Source: Salminus brasiliensis (Eukaryota; Chordata; Actinopteri; Characiformes; Bryconidae). From it: DNA of 64,000 nt. The stretch is from NCBI RefSeq assembly GCF_030463535.1, contig NC_132899.1, forward strand, positions 17,399,490 through 17,463,489, read 5' to 3'. The notes below the pieces were generated by a model. It did no database searches, had not been told where the DNA came from, and saw only the letters and a list, made by a program, of their open reading frames with translations. The translations under genes were made by a program, and so were the position numbers. Each line of letters opens with the position of its first letter. The first letter of the stretch is position 1. This document shows positions 21,601 to 32,717 of the stretch, piece by piece.

Positions 21601-22827
21601 AATATTTACTAGATCTTCACAGGCTAATGACAAGCTTTAACATGCCACTTAAAAACAGCACTGTCTGGACAAATGTGAACAGATCACTGAGGTCATGTGA
21701 TGGGTGTGTTAAATAACTCATAACACATTCTGAAATCTAACTATGGTAAATCTGATGGTCAGACAGCATACTAAACATATCAGCACTGCGGACATAGTGA
21801 CAACATTAAAAAAAATTAACAGGAATTCCACCCAAATTTCTGTTAAGCAAGGTAAGATGTAAAGCAACAGAAAACCCTACAGAACACCTTTGAGATTTAT
21901 TATTTGACCATCATTAATGATACATATAACCCTCAAAAGACACATGTAGGATGAGAGGTCTTTTTTTCGAGAGAGACCATAAAAAATAGCCGTACCTGCG
22001 CTGTATGCATTGTGACCCCTGAAATCTGAGTCAGTTTCTCTGAATGTTTCTAGGCGATACAAACCAGTATCATATCAAACCGGTCTGAGTGACTTTGTTT
22101 ACATCCTACAATTTCACTGGTGGATCCTGGTTCGCTGGTTTCAAGAAACACGAGGGTTAAGTATTTTTTTTTTTTCTTAAGGATTCATGTCCTTTCTTTC
22201 TACCTGACTTCAACCTTTAACGGAATAAAGCAGACCCATATCCCCATTACATTTGGTGTCCTGTTCACTTCTCTCTGTAGGCCAAGACAAATAGGTGAGG
22301 AGGGGGTCTAGGCCTGAGTGGCGGTGTCCTGTGTCCTGTACAGTGATGTAGGTAGGTTAGGTTCTACACCTTCGTGATTGTAAACACAGCTCTTAAAGAG
22401 TCCATAAAGTTGAGCAAATGTGTGATGGGAAAGCTTTGGGTTGACAACGGAGATGAGGAGGGGTTTGCTCACCTGTCGTGGAGAGGACTGTACTGGCGAA
22501 GAACAAGGCAGAGGTGAAATCCCAGTTATAGTTGGTCGAGGTGTTGTTTAACACCGACACTCCGTAGTTGCTCGCCTCCAGAGCTTTAGCCAGAAACTCC
22601 TCCAGCCTCCCCTCAGACAAACACTCATGGTCCTGGAGGAACTTTAGTTTCACAGCACCGAGATCCTGTCGCAGTAGGTCCTCATACGGCGATTCCACCA
22701 AGGAGAACACCACAGCCCCGAACACCAGGTACAAAACATAGACCAGCAGCAAGAGGACAAAATACCACGTCGACCTGTTCCCTTCTATCACTCGCATACA
22801 CCAGGCTCCGGAAAGACACTGAAGCAT
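18355..22827 (-). CDS. kcnk1: kcnk1: two-pore-domain potassium channel TWIK-1, 3 coding exons
   Basis: Background/leak K+ channel subunit (K2P1) of plasma and endosomal membranes, working as a dimer. Coding exons 22827-22473, 19855-19460 and 18608-18355 total 1005 nt, 334 aa (human 336). Order: TM1 (WYFVLLLLVYVLYLVFGAVV), extracellular cap with the dimer-bridging Cys (HECLSE), NNTS glycosylation site, pore 1 filter TTGYG, TM2-TM3, pore 2 filter TIGLG (LSTIGLGDYVPGEGYNQ), TM4 (YLLLGLIAMLVVLETFCEL), cytosolic tail. The TTGYG Thr linked in human TWIK-1 to acid-induced Na+ permeability is kept. The ATG at 22827 aligns with the human start (MLQ); nearby upstream in-frame codons are not ATG. kcnk1 followed by slc35f3 in the same orientation repeats human 1q42. 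The a/b teleost duplicate is not resolved. Confidence 0.97.
19460..19855 (-). CDS. kcnk1: kcnk1 exon 2: TM2, TM3, second pore
   Basis: Acceptor gtttttag and donor ACTG|gtgagt bound 396 nt. Encodes YGHTVPLSDEGKAFCILYSV, IPFTLLFLMAVVQRI, SCFFLIPAIVFSVLEENWNF and STIGLGDYVPGEGYNQRF. It is the most conserved exon of the gene. Confidence 0.97.
19856..22472 (-). other. kcnk1: kcnk1 intron 1
   Basis: 2.6 kb intron. Besides a Tc1 deletion derivative at 20058-20485, a degraded interspersed repeat lies at 21040-21250 (ggtcctccaggaccaattttccaaccct and a later echo). The remainder shows no coding potential. Confidence 0.6.
20058..20485 (+). mobile_element. Tc1-like transposon, internally deleted
   Basis: The 5' part (tatattaggcagcaagtgaa, gtgatggctagacgactagg, ggtatgcagaggtcaatacc) corresponds to the N-terminal transposase region. 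The 3' part (gagtccatgccttgaatgg, attaggcaggtagcaataatgtaatggttg) corresponds to the element end. The catalytic middle is missing and the frame is broken. Same family as 6365-6560 and 13620-14082. Confidence 0.78.
22473..22827 (-). CDS. kcnk1: kcnk1 exon 1: TM1, cap, first pore helix
   Basis: Starts at ATG 22827 (MLQCLSGAWCMRVIEGNRST) and ends ACGACAG|gtgagc, phase 1, splitting the Gly codon of the TTGYG filter, as in the mammalian gene. Contains PYEDLLRQDL, EASNYGVSVLNNTS and FFASTVLSTTG. Confidence 0.96.
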
Positions 22828-23110
22828 TTTTCGGTGACCTGTCAGCGATAACAACGAGTGACAAACGAGTGGAGAAAAGAAGGCAGCCTCTCTGAGCGCT
22901 CTCTTACCGCCTCAGCGTCTTTCACACGTCGGGTCTTCGCTCGGAGAGCTGTTCACACACTTTCTGGCCGCTTTTACAAACTCGCGAGCTTTTCCTCTGC
23001 CTTTGCTTTCACCAGCGCTGAGGTGATGTGGAGTGACGTCACGCGCCTCACCTCTCCCAGGTTCAAGTATGTGTCAGTGCGGAGAGGACAGGACAGGACA
23101 GGGCAGGGCG
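22828..23110 (-). promoter_or_regulatory. kcnk1: kcnk1 promoter/5'UTR region with consensus CRE
   Basis: GC-richer than its surroundings. It contains the palindromic cAMP-response element TGACGTCA at 23034-23041, 207 bp upstream of the ATG, next to cgcgcc. The direct repeat aggacaggacaggacaggg at about 23084-23102 lies further upstream. Promoter function is inferred from position and motif. No TATA box is evident. Confidence 0.5.
23034..23041. promoter_or_regulatory. Full CRE palindrome TGACGTCA
   Basis: Exact 8-base CREB/ATF consensus 207 bp upstream of the kcnk1 start codon. A random 8-mer is expected about once per 65 kb, so position near the start rather than mere occurrence makes it notable. 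Confidence 0.55.
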
Positions 23111-23519
23111 TGCCCGCGCTCTGCTACAGCAGCTCCATTGTTTACTGTAAAGCTATAGTAGCATTAGCGCCAACACTTTTAGACAGACGAAAGTTGCCAT
23201 GCCACCTCCATAACCGCCTCTGGCGATGGTCTAGATGGTATCAAAGCGCTACACGAATAGCTACAAGGGTGGCTCGACTGGTTTGGGGAGGTGCAATTCC
23301 ACAGCTCTAGAAAAGTTTTAGCAATGGGAAGAACAGGCAAGGTTCGAGGGCAGCGGCTCCACTCCTCTTTAGCTACCTCTTCTGAAAGAGCTTCAGCATT
23401 CCTGCTTCCTGGTTTCACCTCATGGACGCCAACCGTCTCTTTCTCACTTCATAAATGCAGTTAGACCTTTTTTTGAGCTTTTTGAGTGCCTCCCCAGGGT
23501 ATTTTCAAATGGTAGTTCA

Positions 23520-23522
<3 letters not shown>

Positions 23523-23573
<51 letters not shown>

Positions 23574-23640
23574 TATACATATATATATAATTTGTATATA
23601 TAAAATATATGTATATTTTATATATAATATAAATCATTAA
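23523..23640. repeat. Poly(A) run followed by (AT)n
   Basis: About 34 adenines, then tatatatatatatatatacat and further AT-rich text. This may be the tail of a retroposed copy, but no body is recognisable upstream. Confidence 0.7.
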
Positions 23641-23769
23641 GTTTATTATTAGTTTGCAATAATAAATAATTCAGCTCAACATAACTAATATAACAAGCAC
23701 TTTCTCCAAATTCAACACAAAATGCTACTTTAAATGACTGCTGCAGTCTCAGCCTCAACCCCTTCATGA

Positions 23770-24260
23770 CAAGCATCTTTAAAGGTATCTTAGTGCATTC
23801 AGCATGGGCAGTGGCTTCCAGGTCTCCAATACTCCTCCAGTGGCCTCCAGTTCACCAAATAGTTTAACATGCTGCAACCACCTTCTTCAAATGCCACCAA
23901 AGACATTTTCATGGGGTTCAAGTCAGGTAAATGTGACGACCACTCCAGAATCTTCCAGGACTTCTTCTGAAACCAAACCTTGGTAGACTTGGAGGTATGC
24001 TTGAGCTTGTTGTCCTGTTGGGAGGTCCAATGTCCAACGCTTTCTCTCAGGATTTCCTGATACTTGATTGAATCCATCTTGCCCTCCACACGCTGCAGGT
24101 TTTCAGTGCCAGGGGAAGCAAAGCAGCTCCAGAGCATCACCGAGCCACCACCATGCTTTACTATAGGCTATTTGTTCTTTTTAGCGTATGCTTCATTCAT
24201 CCTCCAGTGCTTGTGGGTATCTGGAGTACCTACCAACATGCAAACTGTGAAGTAAGATGA
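23770..24260 (-). pseudogene. Tc1-like transposase, C-terminal catalytic remnant
   Basis: Minus-strand frame 24140-23799 reads MLWSCFASPGTENLQRVEGK, MDSIKYQEILRESVGHW, KHTSKSTKVWFQKKSWKILEW and LPDLNPM, the catalytic half of a fish Tc1 (DD34E) transposase. The second Asp region is altered (DNKLKHTS for the usual D-PKHTS pattern), the terminal Glu position is Lys, and the N-terminal half is absent. Inactive. A different family from the 20.06 kb fragment. Confidence 0.85.
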
Positions 24261-27200
24261 CCCAGTGAGATTTTGTGGGCTGCCTATTTTTTTTAAAAAC
24301 ATGGAATTTAAGATTTGACTTGACCTTTCCTACCTCAGAGGGGACACATTGGAGTTCTACTGCCCCCTCTCTGAGTACTTGAAATGCACCTCAGCAGTAA
24401 AAGGAGCATGCAGTGGCTCATTACCACATACTTGAACACGTAGTTAAACTGGACATTCTGAACAGGGCTGTTTAGCCTGTTCAGAATATAGACATTTTAT
24501 ATACCCCCCCCCCCACACACACACACACATGCACACATATTTGGACCCCAAGGCCATCACCATAGTCCTTATATCAACAATACTTTTACATATCAAACAT
24601 GTACTGTTAACAATTACACTTTGTTCAAAATGATATATTTTAATGCAATCGAACATGAAGAAGAAACAGAGACATGTATTTTATTATATCATCAATTCTA
24701 AAGAATGAATGAATAAATAAACTGAGTTGTTTGTTTGTTCTTTCTTTAAAATAATGGTAAACTAAACCATTATTGTTTCATCTACTTTAAGACCATACCT
24801 AAACTTGTCTGGTCTCTAATGATCTTGACTACAGGGTATTGACAACTATTGACTTGAATAGTTTACAAGTTCGAATTATAAATAGACTCTCAAAGTGTTC
24901 ACATAAATTCATGTTTTAGAGGTAAAACACACACAATTTACAGTTGTTCGTGTCTGGGATCTGAGATCAGGATATGCTTATGTTTGGTTTGGCTCTGATC
25001 ACAACTTTCTGTATCCTTAAAGCACTGCCCATCCTTAATTTATTCCCAAACACTAAAGAGTTTGGAATAAAGGGCCTTTCCTTGTGTGTGTGTGTGTGTG
25101 TGTGTGTGTGATTATCATGGTACACCAAGTGTTTTGCTTGTTTCACAATCAGCCATCGCTTGTAACTCATCAACGTTAACTTCCTTTCTGCAGTGACGCC
25201 ACCCTTTTGGAGATCAGATATGAAAGATCTCAGAAAGCAGAAGGGCGTCTTACTTCAACAAACAAGAAAACACAGTTTTAAAGCATTGCCTGATTCATGA
25301 TGGACAAAATTCATGATAATTCCTCTTAGTTGACAAAATGTAAGTTTGCTGAGTTAGCCATAAAATATATCAGTTCAGCTGGTAGGATTGTTGTGCCCTG
25401 TTCAACAAATACCTTACGTCAGCAACCTGAAGCCTGTATTGCTGTATCGGAGTGTCTCTGTTTTGTATGGTTGGAGATATCCTCCATAGGTGTTTCTTAT
25501 CTTATTAAACTGACGCCCTTATTTACAGAGGCATGTGAAATGTGCAAGCAGTGAATGACACATCTACACATTGTGTACATTACCTCAAGACAACAGCTGT
25601 ATCTTAATACAGTAAGAGCAGTAAGGGGTTCAAACGTCTGACGTTCAGTTTGCATCAACAGGCTGCATAAATACATCAGTCAAAGAAGAGAAATATTAGC
25701 TCATCCCAGGGGTATCAGAAGGGCCTCCATCAGTCCAGAGAACACAGTTTCACATCTCTACAACCCAATGCTGAAGGGCTTTATACCCTTCTAGCTGATT
25801 CTTGTTTTTATGAAATGTTACCTTAAGCTCTTCTGCAGCTGCTCCAGAGTTTCCCTTTCTCCTGGTAATGCTTTTCTATAGAGGTCATACCTCTGTATCT
25901 TTAGTGAAAGCACCTTAAAGTCTTTGAGGCCCTGTCCCACTACTCACACTCTGCCTGCTAGATGCCTGCTAGATGTGCAAGATAGAAGGGTGTCCCATTC
26001 CTTTAAATTTCCTCAACGAATGTACTAATGAGCACTCCTCTTGTAAGTGTGCATCAGATTACACTTTCATGAAGGAAATTACCCATGTTCCACTGCAATC
26101 CAGTGATGTTCCTCACATAAACCAACTGAAAAAGTGAGAAAAAGAAATTTATCTAGTTTGATTAACATTTTTATTATTCTTAAAATTGTTCTCATTTTAG
26201 CAGCAGCAACTGGTAAATCTAGTGTTGTGGCAACTGCGGAATTTGACATTTGAGCAGCAGTGTTGTATACGGGTGAAGGGCCATGAGGCGAAGTGTGTCC
26301 TATTCCTGCTCTAAACTCTCTAAACGCATTGAACGCTAACACCCCTTTTACCTGCCCTTCAAAAACTTAAAAAAGTGCACTTTCAGGAGAGACTTACGGC
26401 TTATGGTTACAATTAGGACAGAGCCTGAGTTGACTATTTAGAAGGGGTGTCTGGAAAGTCCATGTTAGCCTCTGTCCCCCCCTGCAGGCTGTAGTTTCTG
26501 TAGGAGTGCCAGGCCATGTTCAATGACTCACACATTTTTGAGCTTGTTTTTACTCTCTAAGGAGTGTAAGGATGCATCATTGCACTGAATGTTTGTACCA
26601 ATTACTGTATTTATTTTAGAATATAAAACTGATTACAAAAATATATATTTATTATCAATCATTAGCGCAATCCAAAACATTCAAGCTTATTTTAGGATTC
26701 AGGATGTTTCCAAACAACAAAATCTGTCTATATTACACTACTGAAGTTAATTGATTCTTAAGTTAAATTTGTAAATCATATTTATCTTTTGTAAAATAAT
26801 TCTGAAACAAAATAATAAACAAATCAGATCAAATCATGGTGAAATAGGGAATTTGATGATACACTGAATAGTTTCCTAAAGCAAGGTTCTAAAACAGTTA
26901 CAACTAGTAATTAAGACTGATTTGTTTAGAGAAAAAGCAGTTTCACTATTTCCACAGCATTGGCAGTCATGTGGTCAGGCTCGTCCATTAGTCTGCCGGT
27001 CTGTCTGGTGCAGTGGTACAGCTTCCTGCCTGCACTGCAGTTTACACTGCACCACCTCATGAATACTGTCCCTTCATTTTGGCTCCTGGACAGCAGCCAG
27101 TTCAGGAGAGGTTACCTATAATAGATTATTCTGCTCCTTTCGGCTATTTCTAGACGGGAAGGGACACATGAGAGCTCTGGCCTTGCTGGAGTGAGACGAA

Positions 27201-27489
27201 GCCAAGCACCAAAGGTTAGGAAACTTTCTGCTGAATTCAGGTTACCAAATCCTAGACCTGTTAACATTTTGCAGAGGATAATCGTCACCAGTTTCGCTTG
27301 CTTAGTTATATGTGCTGTAGTAAAATTGTAATGAATTTATACCTTTTTTGTATTTGTTTTGTGAAAAAGACTTTTGCTCAATAAATTAAAAATGCTCAAG
27401 TGAAAACATTTTTCAGTTTTTTAAACACAAATGAATCTTTTCTAGAAAACATAAAAAAGCAGAAAGCTCAGTATTATGATACTAAGCTT
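24261..27489. other. Intergenic, no gene; simple repeats and MITE debris
   Basis: Between kcnk1 and the satellite. Contains a poly-C/(AC)n tract at 24505-24532, (TG)n at 25086-25110, and a family B MITE remnant. Open frames of 60-90 codons show no recognisable product or splice context. Confidence 0.6.
25700..26005 (-). mobile_element. MITE family B, degraded copy
   Basis: Shares gagaacacagtttcacat, aacccaatgctg..gggctttatacc and agaagggtgtcccattcctt with the other family B copies. One terminus is recognisable; the other is lost. Confidence 0.55.
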
Positions 27490-27499
27490 AAGTAAAAGT

Positions 27500-30450
27500 T
27501 ACAGTTAGATTTAGGTGTAGGTTACTGAAATTAGGTAGAGGGTAATGTTTAGTTGTAGATTACTGAAATTAGGGTTAAGTGTGAAGTTAATTTAAGAACA
27601 GGTTTAGGTGTAGTTTTGTGAGGTTAAGTTTAGGGTTAGGTTTAGGTTTAGGTGTGTGAGGTTAAGTTCAGGGTTAGGTTTAGGTTTAGGTGTGTGAGGT
27701 TAAGTTCAGGGTTAGGTTTAGGTGTAGGTTTGTGAGGATAAGTTTAGGGTTAGGTTTAGGTTTAGGTGTGTGAGGTTAAGTTCAGGGTTAGGTTTAGGTT
27801 TAGGTGTGTGAGGTTAAGTTCAGGGTTAGGTTTAGGTGTAGGTTTGTGAGGATAATTTAAGGATAGGTTCAGGTTTAGGTTTGTAAGGGTAATTTAAGGA
27901 TAGGTTTAGGTTTAGGTTTGTAAGGGTAATTTAAGGATAGGTTTAGGTGTAGGTTTGTGAGGGTAATTTAAGAACAGGTTTAGGTGTAGGTTTGTGAGGG
28001 TAATTAAAGGATAGGTTTAAGTGTAGGTTTGTGAGGTTAAGTTCAGGGTTAGGTTTAGGTGTAGGTGTGTGAGGGTAATTTAAGGATAGGTTTAGGTGTA
28101 GGTTTGTGAGGTTAAGTTCAGGGTTAGGTTTAGGTGTAGGTTTGTAAGGGTAATTTAAGAATAGGTTTAAGTGTAGGTTTGTGAGATTAAGTTCAGGGTT
28201 AGGTTTAGGTGTAGGTTTGTGAGGGTAATTTAAGGATAGGTTTAGGTGTAGGTTTGTGAGATTAAGTTCAGGGTTAGGTTTAGTTGTAGGTTTGTGAGGG
28301 TAATTTAAGGATAGGTTTAGGTGTGGGTTTGTAAGGGTAATTTAAGGATAGGTTTAGGTGTAGGTTTGTGAGATTAAGTTCAGGGTTAGGTTTAGGTGTA
28401 GGTTTGTGAGGGTAATTTAAGGATAGGTTTAGGTGTAGGTTTGTGAGATTCATTTAAGGATAGGTTTAGGTGTAGGTTTGTAAGGGTAATTTAAGGATAG
28501 GTTTAGGTGTAGGTTTGTGAGATTAAGTTCAGGGTTAGGTTTAGGTGTAGGTTTGTGAGGGTAATTTAAGGATAGGTTTAGGTGTAGGTTTGTGAGATTA
28601 AGTTCAGGGTTAGGTTTAGTTGTAGGTTTGTGAGGGTAATTTAAGGATAGGTTTAGGTGTAGGTTTGTAAGGGTAATTTAAGGATAGGTTTAGGTGTAGG
28701 TTTGTGAGATTAAGTTCAGGGTTAGGTTTAGGTGTAGGTTTGTGAGGGTAATTTAAGGATAGGTTTAGGTGTAGGTTTGTGAGATTCATTTAAGGATAGG
28801 TTTAGGTGTAGGTTTGTAAGGGTAATTTAAGGATAGGTTTAGGTGTAGGTTTGTGAGATTAAGTTCAGGGTTAGGTTTAGGTGTAGGTTTGTGAGGGTAA
28901 TTTAAGGATAGGTTTAGGTGTAGGTTTGTGAGATTAAGTTCAGGGTTAGGTTTTGGTGTAGGTTTGTGAGGGTAATTTAAGGATAGGTTTAGGTGTAGGT
29001 TTGTGAGATTAAGTTCAGGGTTAGGTTTAGGTGTAGGTTTGTGAGGGTAATTTAAGGATAGGTTTAGGTGTAGGTTTGTGAGATTCATTTAAGGATAGGT
29101 TTAGGTGTAGGTTTGTAAGGGTAATTTAAGGATAGGTTTAGGTGTAGGTTTGTGAGATTAAGTTCAGGGTTAGGTTTAGGTGTAGGTTTGTGAGGGTAAT
29201 TTAAGGATAGGTTTAGGTGTAGGTTTGTGAGATTAAGTTCAGGGTTAGGTTTTGGTGTAGGTTTGTGAGGGTAATTTAAGGATAGGTTTAGGTGTAGGTT
29301 TGTAAGGGTAATTTAAGGATAGGTTTAGGTGTAGGTTTGTGAGATTAAGTTCAGGGTTAGGTTTAGGTGTAGGTTTGTAAGGGTAATTTAAGGATAGGTT
29401 TAGGTGTAGGTTTGTGAGGGTAATTTAGGAACATGTTTAGGTGTATGTTTGTAAGGTCACGTTTAGGGTTAGGTTTAGGTGTAAGTTCTAAGGGAAATTT
29501 AAGGATAGGCTTAGGTGTAGGTTTGTGAGATTAAGTTTAGGGTTAGGTTTAGGTGTGTGAGGTTAAGTTCAGGGTTAGGTTTAGGTGTAAGTGTGTGAGG
29601 GTAATTTAAGGATAGGTTTAGGTGTAGGTTTGTGAGGGTAATTTAAGGACAGGTTTGGGTTTGTAAGGTCATGTTTAGGGTTAGGCTTAGGTTTAGGTGT
29701 GTGAATGTTAAGTTCAGGATTAGCTTTAGGTGTGTGAGGTTAAGTTCAGGGTTAGGTTTAGGTGTAGGTTTGTGAGATTAAGTTCAGGGTTAGGTTTAGG
29801 TGTAGGTTTGTGAGATTCATTTAAGAATAGGTTTAGGTGTAGGTTTGTAAGGGTAATTTAAGGATAGGTTTAGGTGTAGGTTTGTGAGGGTAATTTAAGA
29901 ACAGGTTTAGGTGTAGGTTTGTGAGGGTAATTTAAGAACAGGTTTAGGTTTAGGTTTGTAAGGGTAATTTAGGAACAGGTTTAGGTGTATGTTTGTAAGG
30001 TCACATTTAGGGTTAGGTTTAGGTGTAAGTTTTAAGGGTAATTTAAGGATAGGCTCAGGTGTAGGTTTGTGAGGTTAAGTGTAGGGTTAGGGTTAGGTGT
30101 AGGTTTGTGAGGTTAAGTGTAGGGTTAGGGTTAGGTGTAGGTTTGTGTGGTTAAGTTTAGGGTTAGGTTTAAGTGTAGGTTTGTGAGATTAAGTTCAGGG
30201 TTAGGTTTTGGTGTAGGTTACTGAGGTTAATTTAGGGATAATTTTAGGTGTAGGTTACTGAGGTTAATTTAGGGATAATTTTAGGTGTAGGTTACTGAGG
30301 TTAATTTAAGAATATGTTTAGGTGTGGGTTTGTAAGGTTCAGTTCAGGGTTAGGTGTAGGTTTGGAAGGTTAAGTTTAGGTGTAGGATACTATGGTTATG
30401 TTTAATTTTAGTTTTAGTTTATAGTTAAAATTTGGGATAGTAGAATTAAG
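27500..30450. repeat. G-rich telomere-like satellite, 37/38-bp units
   Basis: About 2.9 kb of tandem units with almost no cytosine on the plus strand. Two unit types alternate: a 38-mer (gtgagattaagttcagggtt then aggtttaggtgtaggttt) and a 37-mer (gtgagggtaatttaaggata then ggtttaggtgtaggttt), giving a 75-bp dimer through much of 28.5-29.3 kb. A marker variant, gagattcattt, recurs at 28445, 28781, 29080 and 29812, so blocks of eight or nine units were duplicated. Units contain TTAGG and TTAGGG. The edges are degenerate, with gaaattaggtagaggg on the left and gttactgaggttaatttagg units on the right. Confidence 0.93.
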
Positions 30451-31013
30451 GTTAGGGTTGGGTTTCATTAAAAACTGCAACATAAGTGAATGTAAAAAAA
30501 TCGCAGGTAATTTGGAACATGTCTATGGGTCTATTCACATCTTAAAATGGTCAAAAAATGTTTTTTTTTTTGGATAATAGGCACAGTACTGCGATTAGGG
30601 AAACTCCAGACCTAGGACTGTAAAACACTTCATTAAAACACTTAATATAATTGCCACAAGGGGGGGCTATGAGTCCAAATTAGAAAGTGCTAGGGCTAGG
30701 ACGGTGTATGATGTGTTGATGGAGCAGAAAAAAACATGAATTGTTGAGGTCAAAAATTGAGATTGTAAAATGATTTATCTCAACCAGATGCTTACATTAC
30801 GTGCTCCAGATATGGAATGGTATGAAACACTAAAAAAATGTTTTTTTTTTTTTCCATAACTCATAAAACAATCCATGCTTTGACATGCTGCTATCTGTGG
30901 AGTTATGGCCTTGCATAGTGCGTCAAGATAACTTTACACATATTATCTTTACCTGGATGGAGCCTTTACCTTTTTTATCCTTTATCTCAATATGTGAAAG
31001 CAGAAAGTAGTCA
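30451..31013. other. Intergenic, nothing recognised
   Basis: About 560 bp of AT-rich DNA with two short T runs. No coding or repeat structure was recognised. Confidence 0.5.
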
Positions 31014-31029
31014 TTGCTCAGACAAAATG

Positions 31030-31400
31030 GGGGTGGGGGGTGTCCGTTTATCCATCCACCTTTTAATCCACTTCTTCCTGGACAGGGTCGTGGCGGGTCT
31101 GAAGCCTACCTGCAATCACTGGGTGCAAGGCAGGAATATGATCTAGACAAGGTGCCAATCCATTACAGGGTGCCACACACTTCCTTTTACTTTACATGTT
31201 CAAACCTAGGGGCAATTTATCATAGCCAAATTACATAACATATATTTTTGAGCGGTGAGAGGAAATCGGAATGCCTGGAGGAAACCCACATGAGCACAGG
31301 GAAAACACCAACACCAAACTCCTCATAGACAGACCCAGGGTGAAGATCAAACCCACAACCCCAGGCCCATGGCAGTGGCATGATGGCCCAAATGTGTGTG
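31030..31400 (+). repeat. Common teleost interspersed repeat
   Basis: Carries the ordered phrases gacagggtcgtggcgggtct, gggtgcaaggcaggaata, gtgccaatccattacagggt, ggaggaaacccacatgagca and cacagggaaaac, a well-known dispersed fish repeat (often seen as ggaggaaacccacgcaaacac). Family assignment needs a repeat library. The open frame across it is not a gene. Confidence 0.75.
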
Positions 31401-32074
31401 TTTTTTTTTTTTTAAAAGGCCAAAGAACTTATGCTAGCTTATCACTGCATAAAACTAGTACTAGTGCTATCTACTACCTCCCTGTAATGAGTTTACTGTC
31501 ATGCCTATTCTGCTGCATGTAAAAGCTTCTTCAAGTAACATCCACCTGGCCCTGCCTTTGTTTCTTTATGATTGATTTTGATGATGGTTTAATTCTGCAC
31601 TGATTTGACTTGACAAACCAATATATGTAACACCAGGGATCTCCCGAATGTCTTCTTTTCAGGGAACACTCGCTTTTCTTTCAGTTTCATTCAGCTCAGA
31701 TCAGAGCATGCTTCCAGTCGTCCTGTCAGACTCTAGATTGGCCGGCCTCTTTGCATTGGCTGTAGTCATGGCACAGTTTGTCAGACAGGAAGCTAACAAC
31801 GGTCAGCTCTTTTTGCCTTGTGCCAGAATCAACATTCAGGGGCCAGTCCAGTTGCTTTTGCTGTCAGCTGGCTGCTTTTGTTGGACATGCCGAGCGCTCG
31901 TGCAGTTCTCATACTGAACCGCACTGCTCGGCTAAGCCTTGTGACAGGGATCCCTCTTCCAGTCTGGCCTGATTTGTTTTCATGAATTGCATATGAAGAT
32001 GTTACAATGGCACATGCTCCTCACACAGCTCCATCATTTGTCAGGGTGCAAGTTGTGCAAGAGGTGGCCTATAG

Positions 32075-32078
<4 letters not shown>
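31401..32078. other. Intergenic, nothing recognised
   Basis: Unique-looking DNA between the interspersed repeat and the TG tract. Open frames at 31648-31972 have no recognisable product. Confidence 0.5.
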
Positions 32079-32144
<66 letters not shown>

Positions 32145-32157
32145 TGTGTGCGCACGC
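32079..32157. repeat. Long (TG)n microsatellite ending in gcgcacgc
   Basis: About 58 bases of uninterrupted alternating TG, one TA interruption, then more TG and gcgcacgc. Alternating purine-pyrimidine of this length is prone to left-handed DNA and is likely polymorphic. Confidence 0.95.
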
Positions 32158-32312
32158 TTCCAGGGTGTTTTTTTTAATGCATGTCATGGATTTGGACCAC
32201 ATGCAGCACATACATGCAACCACATGTGTTTCAGGTTGAGATGAAGTGCAGTTTCTTGGCCTTACACAGCTTTCAAACACAACCATGCCAGTTCTTCTCA
32301 CACTGTAGTCAT

Positions 32313-32657
32313 GACCAGAGGGCGAGTTAGAGTTAGAGAGAGAGGGAGAGAAAGAGAGAGAGAAAATGAGCATGAGTGAAAATGAAACAGAGAGAAATAA
32401 GGAGAGTCAGGGAAAGACAGAGAGAGAGAGAGTGAGTAAAGTACAGAGAGACCGGGAAAGAGAGAAGAAGTGGAAGAGAAAAGGAGAAAGTGGGGGAGAG
32501 GAACAGAGAGAGAAAGAAAGTGGAAAAGAAAAGGATGAGAGTGCAAGAAAAGAGTGAGAGTGTGAAGTGAGAGTGAGAGAACAGTACAGAGAGACCAAGT
32601 AAAAGAGAAGCAGAGGGAGAGAAAGATGGGGAGGCAGAGAGGGAGGAAGGGAAATAT

Positions 32658-32717
<60 letters not shown>

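Noticed and set aside
22682-22864. Upstream in-frame extension of kcnk1 (TTG codon at 22854)
   Set aside because: Not an ATG; the ATG at 22827 aligns with the human start.
22858-23310. 150-codon plus-strand open frame upstream of kcnk1
   Set aside because: Lies over the kcnk1 promoter; GC-rich chance frame with no recognisable domain.
28786-29088. 100-codon frame with a 25-residue repeat
   Set aside because: It is the 75-bp satellite dimer read in frame; no start context, splice sites or non-repetitive sequence.
27500-30450. CRISPR-like array
   Set aside because: Vertebrate DNA; units are contiguous without unique spacers, so this is a satellite.
31014-31522. Open frames of 74 and 83 codons
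   Set aside because: They overlie a common interspersed repeat, not a gene.
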